32,441 nucleotides of DNA from Lingula anatina (Eukaryota; Brachiopoda; Lingulata; Lingulida; Lingulidae). The stretch's first letter is position 1. The number at the start of each line of letters is the position of its first letter. The notes beneath the pieces are model-generated. The model was not told the DNA's origin. It did no database searches and saw only the letters and a list, made by a program, of their open reading frames with translations. Below, in pieces: positions 21,927-31,934 of the stretch. A program made the translations under genes and the position numbers. The stretch is from contig NW_019775684.1 in the NCBI RefSeq assembly GCF_001039355.2, positions 135,466-167,906 on the forward strand, written 5' to 3'.

Positions 21927-23325
21927 TTTCAGATCGACAAATACGTAGACCTACCTATAAGATTTAGCAATACTCTTTGGTATTACATTACTTTTCTGTG
22001 GTCCACTTTTACTACTCAGAAATAATGTGAAACTGACAACAGCTGTATCATGTACTTGCTTAGAAGTAACATTTTCGTTGCCAATTTGTTTCATTTTATT
22101 TTTTTAATATCATTATTCTTACTATAATATATTTTCCTGCTTTTTTTAGTACACGGACAGTGTTAGAGTTGGGCATAAACTCTTTGAGGAAGTGGGGAGA
22201 GGGTTGGAAGGAATATTTACAGGAACTCTGAAATAGTATTTATTCAAAGGCACTTCTTTTTTAAAGAACAGTAAATATAAAGCAAAAAAGTAGTCAGTCA
22301 TATATTTATTACCAATTTAAATTTTTTGTAAAACTTTTTTAATGTTGAAAATATAGTTTGAGTGGAATATCACCCGTTTGTCGTCGTGTCATGACCTGAA
22401 TTTATTAAAGTTATTAGAGACTGTTTATGTAAAAATATGTAGAGCAATCTAATCCTTACTGTTGGTATTGACTAGCAATAATAGCAGATAGAATCAGCAA
22501 TACTTCAAACATGCCCCTGTAACACAAACTTCAATATATAATAAAATTACACTACAAATATTAAAAAATTCCTTTTTATTTCATATCATTAACTTTTTAA
22601 AAGTTTATTCTGACAGAATATCTGTGCCACCAGCTTACTTCACAGAAAAATAATTTAAGAAAAATAACAGTGATCACACAAAGGAAGAGACTTCAATCTG
22701 ATATAAGAAAATAAATCACTTAACCAGCAATATATTGTATTAAATATAGAACTTCTGATATTCATAGATATTAATTTAAAAATGAGAAACCTACAAGCAA
22801 AAAGTAAAAATCAAATTCTGTATATTCTATATGTATCTTTATGTAATATATCTTTAATGTAATATATCTTTAAATATAAATTTTGATATGCTTTCAGTGT
22901 TATTCCAATGTGTGTGTGTGTATGTGTGTGTTTGTGTTTATATTTGTGTGTTCCAACATTTAACCAAGACTAGAAAAAGCACTCAGAGAGCCCAGACCTC
23001 CACCAAGAAACTTGCACTGATAAATTATGGCACATGTATTGTAGTTGCTAGCATATCCATTGCATAAAGACAAGGCTATTGGTGCTTTGTCACCTTGAGG
23101 AGATATCTTTTTTAAATTCTTAGATCCCGATAATATGGGTCACCACCAAAATCTATACACTTTTAAGTTAGTCCATTTCTGGCCTATCCTAAAAATAACA
23201 TTTTGAATTAGACTGTGATGAACAAAATACAGAGGTAAAAAGACAAAAGAAACAAATTACATCACAGAAAATTTTAACATGATGTTATCTGAAAGGATGT
23301 TTATGAACACACTGTAAACAAATCA
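21824..23325 (-). other. Probable 3' UTR of the sulfatase and intergenic DNA
   Basis: No coding segment is seen. TTTATT at 22575-22580 (AATAAA on the minus strand) is a candidate poly(A) signal for the sulfatase about 0.75 kb past its stop. An imperfect GT-rich stretch lies at about 22910-22950. Confidence 0.4.
21886..21923. repeat. (GT)n microsatellite
   Basis: About 19 GT units followed by a T-run. Confidence 0.95.
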
Positions 23326-24023
23326 TCATGAAGCTGGACATGGAGGCTCACTAGTGAAGTCACAAATACAGTATGGTTTATTGCAACAGGGAAGCACAAA
23401 CATATCTGTGTTGTCAAAGGATGTTATACCATGGCCATCTAAATCTTCAGGCAACGTCTCTTGATGCTTCCTGAGTATATCTTGAATTTCATTTGAAATA
23501 TCCTGATAATCCTCCCAGTCAAGAGCAAACATTTCCCCCGGGTCTTCCTCCACATTGAATAACAGTGGCACCTCCTGCTGTATTGTCTTGTTGCAATAGT
23601 GCTCCACGTGAAGCTCTGTGTCTATAGGTACCCCAGCTACGGGGCAGTTTTTTAGAATGAATTCTTCTGAAGCAAGGGGGTGCGTCCTGAAGTGCACCTT
23701 AAATGACTTGTAGCGTATTGCCATCAGATGGTTATCACAGTAGAAAAACAGTGCCCTGTCTCTTTTCAAAGCATCATGGTCTTTTTTATGAAAATGTCCA
23801 GAATTAACGTCTGTTAATTCCAATTTCCCAAATATCTTATCCAACATATTTTCTCCATCTAGGTGTACATTTGGCAGCTGTCCTCCCACAAGGCTGACCA
23901 GAGATGGTAACAGGTCCATACTGCTGACCACTTGACTGGACACGCGGCCTGGAGGGATGACCCCCGTCCATCTCATTATGGCTGGAACACGGACACCACC
24001 CTCATAGAAGTTGCCTTTCCCAC
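23326..24023 (-). CDS. Sulfatase exon 6 (last)
   Basis: Acceptor TATTTGTAG. Encodes the active-site lysine in [13 protein letters not shown] (K310) and the C-terminal subdomain with [17 protein letters not shown] and a Cys-rich tail, ending at TGA. Confidence 0.92.
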
Positions 24024-27000
24024 CTACAAATAAACAAAATAATAGAATTTATAATAAAAATGAAAACCAATTCCAAACTACTTCTGTAAATATATTCACA
24101 ACAGCTGTTCTATAATGTATATCATATCAGGATCTCACTTCTTTTAAAATCTGTAAATTTTGAAAACCAAGGATGTTAACTTTAACCAAGTCTTGCTGCA
24201 TAAATATCAAGAAGAATTGTGGAATAGGATAGTTACTTAACTATGTGATAAAAAAACTTCAACTGATTTGTTACGTAAAGAACCAATACTGATTTGTTAA
24301 GTAAAGAACTAATAAAGTAAATAAACATTCTTAAATAATTTTAAATAAACATTAACAGCTATAGCAATCATCACCTTCCCCACTACTTAGAGGTGCCACT
24401 TTTTAAAGAAAAATAACAACATAAGCACTTTACCTTTAAAAATGCCAGAGCTGCCTCCTTCCTTGCAAATTTCCCGATGAGGGCCATGGTCAGACAAAAA
24501 TATGACCAAAGTCTTCTCATCCAGTGCCAGGGTGGACAAAGTTGCCATAACTTCTCCAACTGCCCAGCTCATCTCGTTGATTTGGTCACCATATTCACCT
24601 GAATAAATATATACAGGCTTATTTCACTCATATCATTTTGGCATACTTGTTAAACATAAATAAAATGGTTCTTTGCAAAAACAAGTGTCATTTCCTTTTT
24701 AATAGCCCAAGTAACTATAAGCCATGCTATCACATAATCAAAATCGGAAATCCCATTGTGGTCCAATGCAACTCAAATTCTAAGTCGGTTCCTCACATGT
24801 GAAACTTCAAAATCTCATAACAGGTAGGTACTGAGAACAGGTAATGAAACAGTAGCACATTGCAGGATATTTGAGAACAAAAAAAAAAAAAATTCCAGAA
24901 GATTGCTTTTAAATGAAATCATGAATGCTTAATCTGGCAATATATCCAACAATATTTATCTTTAGCACAGTTTGCTGTTGTAGGAAAATGCAAAACACAA
25001 AATGTGTAGGTAAGAATTACCTCTTTTTGATGATTTATTAAACCTCACATCATTAAACATAGGGGTGTGGACCTGCGGGAAGGAGAAAAGGAAGAAAAAT
25101 GGCTCATCTTTATGATCATACAAGAAGGCTTTGGCATCTTCCACAAGAGTTGCAGTCAACTTTCCTTGCTTAATTGGTTGCTGGACAATAGTACTATTCC
25201 TGTAGATCATGCAGCGGTTTCGGTTCTGTTGGTGACGGTGAACCTGAAAGTGAAAGTTCACTACTTTACATTAGCTGTACATGTATGCCAACGTATCATG
25301 CGCCTGCCCATGCCAAAATGGCAAAAATTATCATTTTTAATGTTGCATTAAAATACAATGTGAAATCAAGCATAATGAAAACAGAAAAATGAAAGTATTA
25401 TATATACATGCAAGGATTCTATATTCTCTGATGTTACATCTAACACATCACACAGTGTAACATTTAGTAGGTGTAAATGAATGATAAATTCTTTTCATTT
25501 GACTTAAACTATTGTACACAGTAATAGTAATAGTAGAAAACTGAAAATAAAAAAACTCTACAAGCAACAGCATACCACACTGCTTGTGTATCTAATCATT
25601 TATTTAATATTTTTTCATCAAACTATTGAGAGATTTGCTGAAAGTGATCAGTGAATTTGAATATAACACAACAAAAAACATTATCTTTAGCATTCCATAA
25701 AAAAGGCCTCTATCACTTTATTACACTGTTAACTTTCTTTTAATCTTGAAATAAAATTCCACCTAAAACTTGAGAAAATTTTTCTGCTTTCAAATAAACT
25801 CACCCCTGTTGTGTCACAGTCATAAAACAGTGTATATGGCAGTATGGTGGCAGGATGGGAAAACCCTTGATTATGAGGCAAGAAGCTTCCATCTGTATCC
25901 GTGTGCGCATTCACACCTATCACCACAGTGCCATTTAAGTAAACCAAATATAATAAAGAACACTAATAATACATGCAGTACTGTATATAATTTTTAAACT
26001 TTGACATATAAAATGGAAAAAATAAACAGACATGCCATATAATAGATAATGCAATCAGGCCCATAGCCAGCAATTTGAAAAGGGGGGTTCTTTTTTTGAA
26101 AAAGTGAACCTTTTACAATGGAACCTTTATGTACCTATATAAAATTTTTCTCAGAATGGACCTTTTCCTGACAAAAAGGACTATTCTTTCAAGCCCCTCG
26201 AACCCCCACTGGCTATGGGCCTGGCAATCAATACAAATAAGTAGCATATATATTTTTTTTAAATTTCCATATAAATATTAAATGCATAGCTAACACTGAT
26301 TGGAAGTTATCTGATTAACATTAATTTGGACGGTGGGATTTTTGTTTGCTTTAAGGTGAGATATGATAAGGGCAGTGGAGAGCTCCAATATATATTTTTA
26401 AGTCTGTAACTGAACTCATGCTAGGCAAGTACAACATGTAGCAACTATGCACTTTAAAGAAGATATCACTAATTTTTCATGAAGTTTTTTTTCTTCATTT
26501 TGTGTAAATCCTTTGTCCCCAAATAATACATGTAGTCCCTCAAGGCCAGAAAACATTGATAAGTTGAATAAGGAGCAGTGACATACTGCAGTCAGTAAAC
26601 AGGCCTAGGGTTGCTGAAAAAAATTGTTTTTGTTTTTAAACATAGGATGTTTAATGAGCATAGCAGCTTTTTTCCAGTTTTAATTTAGAGGGTGAAAATG
26701 TCAAAATCCAAAGTGTGAGTGATTTGAACACATAAAAGCAACAAATTTCAGTTTTTTTCAGGATTCAAGTGTAATCTTTTCCTATTTACCAAACCAATAC
26801 CCAAAGCATATTTTTCCATTTGAAAAGAAAAAAATATGTACATGTGGATTAAGTTCTGATTTCCTCAAAATTAAGGCCAGTCACTCTCATTTACTACTTG
26901 ATCAATTCTACCTGGCTTAAATATAAAACTACAAAATGGAAGTTGTGGTTGCACTGTCAAATATAACATACTTTTCAGACTCGGATGTAATGTGATGTAA

Positions 27001-28013
27001 TCAAGATGTACCAGCAGCAAATTATTCAAGAATCAGAAGCCCACATAAAAATTTAAATATAAATTAAAATACATACATTACTCATGTTACCAGCAGTTTC
27101 TCTCTTCTAATATGTAACAATGTACAACATATTTGAATATATCTCACCTAGGTGCCATTTCCCCACAATACCAGTAGCATAACCTTGGTCTCTCAAGGCT
27201 TCAGCAATAGTGTACTCTTCAAGGGGCAATCCAAGATAATGTTTATGTATCAGGACAGTGTAGCCACCAACAAAATTGTACCTCACTGGAAGACGGCCTG
27301 TACAAAATAAAATAATAAAGCCCTTACAAAATTCTATAAATGTGTGGTAATACATGTAAGTTTTGAAAGTGAGCCCTTATACAATGTATAGTCAGTTATA
27401 CAAAGTACATGTAGTTGCTTTGCAATGGCCTTCAGTGTACTAGTAAATCACTGCACCACTGTCTCAGTCAAGAGTTATTATGAGTAAGAAATAACATGAA
27501 AGATGGCTGGCAGCCGAGTTCACACACCACGACTCCGACTCATTATCTCATCCTAAGCCACAATCATACCTGTAATTCGACATTAATTGGTTAAATTGAA
27601 TATCGATAAAATGCTTTACCCCTTTTGTTTTAAAATTCAACTTATATTTTGGAATTACAGATTCAGGCAACTTTTTACACAAATTTCAAGTTAATTAATT
27701 TAATTAATTCAACAAATTTTCCAGTGACAGTAACACCCTCACCAGTGAGCATAGCGGCTCTACTCGGAGAGCAGAATGTGTGCGCTGCATACCAACTGGT
27801 AAACTTTAATCCTTGCAAGGCGAGTTGATCAATGGGACCCATCTCTTGTGTAGGGTGTCCATAAATAGACAGATCGCCATAACCCATGTCGTCTGCTACG
27901 AAAAGTAAAATATTGGGAGAAGCCAAACTTCTGGATATCATCAGAAAAAATATGACGACCACGTGGCAACAAGTCATGATGTTGCTTTGCTGTAGCTCTT
28001 TGGAACATGACAT
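23326..28013 (-). CDS. Arylsulfatase, steryl-sulfatase/ARSD-E-F-H type (6 exons)
   Basis: A type I sulfatase, which hydrolyses sulfate esters using a formylglycine made from cysteine, in the secretory pathway or lysosome. Exons 28013-27743, 27297-27148, 25916-25804, 25243-25021, 24598-24434 and 24023-23326 join in phases 1,1,0,1,1 into 1620 nt, 539 residues. By homology the active site is D41, D42, C81 (CSPSR signature), R85, K137 and H139 (GKWHLG), H237, D289, H290 and K310. The chain starts with a hydrophobic signal peptide; M13, with the better start context, gives the cleaner one. Sequons are N194, N247 and N452. The SDHG motif, [10 protein letters not shown] and the C-terminal [12 protein letters not shown] favour the steryl-sulfatase/ARSE branch over ARSA or GALNS. 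The membrane hairpin of steryl sulfatase is absent, so the enzyme should be soluble. The substrate cannot be told from sequence. Confidence 0.92.
24434..24598 (-). CDS. Sulfatase exon 5
   Basis: Acceptor TTTATTCAG, donor GTAAAG. Encodes [16 protein letters not shown] and the metal-site SDHG (D289, H290). Confidence 0.9.
25021..25243 (-). CDS. Sulfatase exon 4
   Basis: Acceptor CACTTTCAG, donor GTAATT. Encodes [13 protein letters not shown] and the QVHTP active-site histidine (H237). Confidence 0.9.
25804..25916 (-). CDS. Sulfatase exon 3
   Basis: Acceptor GGTGATAG, donor GTGAGT. Encodes [18 protein letters not shown] to FYDCDTTG, the segment that precedes the membrane hairpin in steryl sulfatase. 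Confidence 0.88.
26056..26223 (+). mobile_element. Miniature inverted-repeat element, copy 1 (168 bp)
   Basis: Perfect 15-bp terminal inverted repeats, CAGGCCCATAGCCAG and CTGGCTATGGGCCTG, are flanked on both sides by GCAAT (26051-26055 and 26224-26228). It sits in intron 2 of the sulfatase. There is no ORF, so it is non-autonomous. The superfamily is not decided. The CAG ends would suit hAT-like elements, whose usual duplication is 8 bp. Confidence 0.85.
27148..27297 (-). CDS. Sulfatase exon 2
   Basis: Acceptor TTGTACAG, donor GTGAGA. Encodes RLPVR through the second sulfatase signature [13 protein letters not shown]. Confidence 0.92.
27743..28013 (-). CDS. Sulfatase exon 1
   Basis: Carries the signal peptide, the metal-binding DDMGYGD and the formylglycine signature [11 protein letters not shown]. 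The donor is GTGAGG and the exon ends after the first base of a Gly codon. Confidence 0.92.
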
Positions 28014-28372
28014 TGAATTAACCTCTTCATAAGCTTTCCAGGGTTGTCCAAAGGCAGGTTATCCTAAATAAACTCTAATGCAGGTACCTGCTAGCACGAT
28101 TGGATTGTACGATTTTATGATTTAAGTAGATCTGGTCAGGACACTAGGACTGTTTTCTTATCCATTCCATTATTTAAAGAAATATTTTGTCTAGTTGACA
28201 ACAACGTTCAGCATTAGCTATTTTGGAGAAAAAAACAAATATCATCAAATGTTCGGGTAAAACGGAGTACCTTAGTGTCACCTATTGGATAATCCCGCCG
28301 CCTATGTTCATATTTGCTAACTATTCCTGTTCAGAGCATGTGCATCAGTAACTTCCTGTTGTCAAGTCAAAC
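28014..28372. promoter_or_regulatory. Head-to-head intergenic region, probable bidirectional promoter
   Basis: Only 359 bp separate the start codons of the minus-strand sulfatase and the plus-strand cofactor C gene (395 bp if the sulfatase starts at its second Met). It holds an ATTGG box (inverted CCAAT, 28284-28288) followed by CCCGCCGCC, and no obvious TATA box. Both 5' UTRs must lie within it, so shared control is likely but unproven. Confidence 0.6.
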
Positions 28373-29404
28373 ATGGCTTGCGAAATAGCCGTTGAAGACG
28401 TGGGGCAAAATTTCGCCGATCTAAACGAGAAAAGAAATTTGGTTACAGACAGACTGCAACGCAGAGATGAAGAACGTCTTCAGGATCTCCAAAAAAAGAA
28501 GGAAGACAAGGAAAAGATAACGTCTGACACGGAAAACACTGTGTTTTTCAACGAAAATTTCAACGCCGCGAAAGCCAAAATAGAAGCTGATCTAATGAGA
28601 AGTGATGATATCACCGGTAAATCAGAATTGACTGATCACTTTGATGCCCTAGTGGTTGCAGTTCAATCCTTGCAGAAGTTTGTGTCTGACTCCACATTAT
28701 TTTTACCAAAGTATGAAATCAGATCATCGCAAGATGTTGTCAACCGGCTGACAGACGCGATCAATGAGAAACGTGACGAAAAAATCCCAAAGAAAAAATT
28801 CGCTTTCAAATCCAAGAAAAAATCAGAGAAAATTGAGAAGAAGGGCACCCAGAATGGCGATGCTGTCGATTCCACCATCACAAGTAAAGTTAGTGTACAG
28901 GCAAATGACTGTGGGTTTATGGACCTTAGTGATCAATCGTTGTCTCTTGGAGAAAATTCAATAAATCAGAAGGATGTTGCCATCATGAGACTGACAGATT
29001 GTGTCGTCAAACTACATGGCTCACCAAGTGCTATCCACATTGATAAACTTACTAACTGTAAGGTTTTCAGTGGCCCTGTATCGGCATCCATCTTCATTGA
29101 TAATTGCACCAACTGCACATTTGTGTTGCCATGTCAACAGCTCCGTATCCACTCCACCACTGATACTAGCTTCTACATACATGTTACTAGCAAAGCCATC
29201 ATTGAAGATTGTTCCAGGGTCGTTTTTGCTCCTTATAATTGGAACTATAATGGCATTGACGAGCATTACAGAGTGTCTGGTTTAGATAAGAGCATCAATA
29301 ATTGGGATGATGTTGATGATTTCAATTGGCTAGTCACAGATCAGCAGTCACCAAACTGGGGTGTTATTCCAGTAGAGGAGAGAGTAGAAAATTGGGAGAC
29401 CTGA
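28373..29404 (+). CDS. TBCC: Tubulin-binding cofactor C
   Basis: Cofactor C acts in the cytosol with cofactors D and E as a GTPase activator on beta-tubulin, releasing native alpha/beta-tubulin at the end of the folding pathway. The 343-residue ORF is close to the human length (346). Residues 1-130 are charged and helical (the N-terminal spectrin-like domain), 133-160 a Lys-rich linker, and about 165-325 the C-CAP/cofactor C beta-helix domain with repeated strands (LTDCVVKL, LTNCKVFSG, CTNCTFVLPCQQLR). R258 in CQQLRIH matches the catalytic arginine finger. The C-terminus, DDFNWL to PNWGVIP, is typical of the family. The gene is a single exon, as in several animals. Start context is optimal (AAACATGG). 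No frameshift or missing key residue is seen. Confidence 0.95.
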   Translation: MACEIAVEDVGQNFADLNEKRNLVTDRLQRRDEERLQDLQKKKEDKEKITSDTENTVFFNENFNAAKAKIEADLMRSDDITGKSELTDHFDALVVAVQSLQKFVSDSTLFLPKYEIRSSQDVVNRLTDAINEKRDEKIPKKKFAFKSKKKSEKIEKKGTQNGDAVDSTITSKVSVQANDCGFMDLSDQSLSLGENSINQKDVAIMRLTDCVVKLHGSPSAIHIDKLTNCKVFSGPVSASIFIDNCTNCTFVLPCQQLRIHSTTDTSFYIHVTSKAIIEDCSRVVFAPYNWNYNGIDEHYRVSGLDKSINNWDDVDDFNWLVTDQQSPNWGVIPVEERVENWET

Positions 29405-29462
29405 ATGACTTTTATCTGTCATTTTAGTGCAGATGAGTGAAATTTCTGCTATTGATTTGCCA

Positions 29463-29468
29463 ATTAAA
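29463..29468 (+). terminator. Candidate poly(A) signal of TBCC
   Basis: ATTAAA, the common variant signal, 59 bases after the TBCC stop codon. No canonical AATAAA is closer. Confidence 0.45.
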
Positions 29469-30097
29469 TTATTTTAAAATGTTTTAGTGTATGGAATATG
29501 TCACAACCAGCTTTTGGGTGTCATTCTGCTGCACATAATATGACTGCATATATCCCTGGTGACTTAGTAGGGGTATAATGATGACAATTCAATTTTTTTT
29601 TCAACTATAAACAGTGACTCTCAGTGGATCAGTAAAACAGTGACAGTTTGCAGTGGACTGGACCCAAGCCAGATGCCAGGAAAAAATTGAAGCTGTGACA
29701 GTAAAATTCTGTTTAGTTTCTAATAGCCATTGATGTCTAGACCCTGATGTCTCACAGGACCAGGACTTAATTTATTGTACTTAATCTTTCAAAATCATAA
29801 CAATGTATGATCAAGCAAAGAATTCATTTTGAAATGAAATTCAAATCTGTGATACATTTTTTCTTGATTTTTTCCACTGTTATGCACATTGTTTCAATAT
29901 GGAAAAAAAATTTAAAATATCAGAATACCCCACCCCTGCTCAGTGCTGTATACACAGAATCGTCAAATTATTAGTTTTAAAATGTTGCCTTTAAAGAAGG
30001 TGCACCTTCATGGTTACTGTAGATTTGAATAGCAAATCCTATGGAAATTGTCTTAGTGTTACAACCCTTGTGGTACAAAAAGTTAAAAGTGGAGTTT
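29469..30097. other. Intergenic, nothing recognised
   Basis: AT-rich sequence downstream of TBCC without a supported gene, RNA or repeat. Confidence 0.5.
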
Positions 30098-30510
30098 TTA
30101 ATCATGCAGCAGAATAGAATCAAGAACCAATGTTGTGGTCTCACCCTGAGACCCTTCACAAGCTATAGGTAATGAGCTGGATGGATTAAATTTGATCATA
30201 TCATTCAGTGTCACAGCTAGAAAAGTCCATTGCCTCTTCTCAGTGTAAGCAGACACAGATCTTCGACTGACTTCCAGAAACCAGTCGGAATTTTTCATGG
30301 GTATATTGATAGTCATTCTGAGTTGCGAGTCCTCAAATTGATATAATATTGAAATATCTCCCTTTAATTACTATGCCCTTGTCACTGAGTGAGTCTACAG
30401 CTGTCAGCCTGTCACTAAAACTCACAACGTACATCTGATAAGACTTCATAATGGATGGACATAGATACATGGGTGTGGCAGGTATAAAAGTCTGGTAGTA
30501 ATAATATTAT
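30098..30510 (-). pseudogene. Coding-like relic in two frames
   Basis: Reading the minus strand, one frame is open from about 30510 to 30333 (it contains MYVVSFSDRLTAVDSLSDKG) and another from about 30367 to 30098 (it contains WFLEVSRRSVSAYTEKRQW). Both look protein-like and overlap near 30340-30365, as expected of one coding region broken by an indel. The first part recalls the nucleic-acid-binding segment of gag/ORF1-like retroelement proteins, a weak impression. A possible donor (TCTCAGG-GTGAGA, about 30147) leaves a spliced cellular gene possible. Confidence 0.35.
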
Positions 30511-30576
30511 TTTCATGTAATGGTGATCCTACGGACTTCGGTTCCTGTAGGAATTAAGGTCCATTCCCAGTGAAAC

Positions 30577-30750
30577 CTGGGGTAGCGCTAACACTCGCCA
30601 ATATTTAGCCAAATGCTAAAAATGGCTTAACTTGGATAAACAATAAGGGCTTGATTTGACTCATTTTAGTCAAATTAAAACCATTTGGATAACAAATTGA
30701 CAAAAAACGGTGATTTGGCTAAGCGAAAAAAATTGCTAGCGCTACCCCAG
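30577..30750 (+). mobile_element. Miniature inverted-repeat element, second family (174 bp)
   Basis: Perfect 14-bp terminal inverted repeats, CTGGGGTAGCGCTA and TAGCGCTACCCCAG, are flanked by GAAAC at 30572-30576 and 30751-30755, a probable 5-bp target duplication. Subterminal TAGCCAAAT is also repeated inverted (ATTTGGCTA). There is no ORF. The family is not recognised. Confidence 0.85.
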
Positions 30751-31358
30751 GAAACTTGTTCTACGTGTATATATCAAAATCTACGGGGATTCTCCCTGAA
30801 CAGAATCAGATAAACACGCCGCCTCTTTTTTCCAATGTACTTGTAGAATCACCAGCTTTTCTGTATTCTACTCAACAGCAGGTGGAGGCGTGTTAGGAAG
30901 AATGATAATTTCATAGGGAATGGGTCCTTGACATGGCAATTTTGGTCTTAAGTGAACAATCTGAGTACATACCGGGAAATGCAAAATAAGCGTGCTAACG
31001 CATGATTTGTGCTTGTAAAATGGTGCAGTTAAGTGGTGAAAATTGAAATGGAATTACATGGCATAGTTTCCTGGGGGAAACAACAGACTTCAAGGTTAAA
31101 CTATATTGCCACCAAGATCTCATTAACAATAAAACCCTACAATAGAAGTACTTGGTATTGAGATTTCCTTCTAAAATATGGCAATGTAATCACAATTGTT
31201 TCAATACTGGAACAAAACACCGAAACCAAGTTAAGGTTCATAAGTCTTCTAAAAATTTTATCTTATGGTTCACAAGTCTTCTAAAAATTCTCTCCAAATT
31301 CCATAAATGGTTCCATAGAACCTCAATCATTTTATATTTCTAAAAAAAAGTTCTATTA

Positions 31359-31461
31359 GGCCACACTTTTTTATTTTTATGGATGACATCCTCTGGGGAC
31401 CCCGAAATCGGTGCGAGAGGGTGAAAAAAAAAAACAGTCCAAAAAAAAATTGCTGCATAAG
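31359..31461 (-). repeat. Interspersed repeat, copy B
   Basis: Reverse-complement copy of the repeat at the window start. The shared part runs from GTGTGGCC through the GGATGTCATCC near-palindrome and CACCCTCTCGCACCGATTT to two T-runs and an ACTTA-TGCA-like end. Confidence 0.75.
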
Positions 31462-31503
31462 TAAAGGAATGCTGTCAGTACACAGCTGGAAACACAAATT
31501 TAC

Positions 31504-31602
31504 CACAGAAACACGTATCAAACTAACAATATGTCTTTATCCATGCTCTCAAAATATTAAAGCATTGTGAATACTTCGTAGAAAGGTAAAAAAAAGTCAT
31601 GA
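31504..31602 (+). repeat. Direct repeat, unit 1
   Basis: Matches 31836-31934 at a 332-bp offset, about 75-80% identical by eye. Shared landmarks are TATCAAAC, AACAATATGT or AACAACATGT, CTCTCA-AATATTAAAGCATT and GAAA-GT-AAAAAA. Confidence 0.7.
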
Positions 31603-31607
31603 ATAGA

Positions 31608-31770
31608 CGGGCCCGTAGCCAGGGGGTTAGAAAGAACCACCCCTTTTGCTGGGAAAAGGTCCACTCTGGGTAAAATTTGAACTAGATACATGAAGTTTTT
31701 ATGGAAAATGGTCCACTTTTTCAAAAAAAGAACCCCCCCCCCCCTTTTGAAATTGCTGGCTACGGGCCTG
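31608..31770 (-). mobile_element. Miniature inverted-repeat element, copy 2 (163 bp)
   Basis: Ends CGGGCCCGTAGCCAG and CTGGCTACGGGCCTG match the 26056 copy with the orientation reversed: its right arm (GGGGGTTCTTTTTTTGAAAA on the minus strand) aligns to the left arm of copy 1. The flanks ATAGA and ACAGA agree at 4 of 5 positions. A run of about 14 C lies near the right end. Confidence 0.8.
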
Positions 31771-31835
31771 ACAGACATGCTGCATATTACCCAATCTATT
31801 TAAGGTTATTTCATGCATTTTTTTGGTATAACAAT

Positions 31836-31934
31836 CAATGAAACAAATATCAAACAAACAACATGTATTTATTTGTACTCTCAGAATATTAAAGCATTAT
31901 GAACACTACACAGAAATGTTAAAAAATGATGCAA
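31836..31934 (+). repeat. Direct repeat, unit 2
   Basis: Second unit of the pair starting at 31504. The miniature element 31608-31770 lies between the two, so the original spacing was about 170 bp. Confidence 0.7.
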
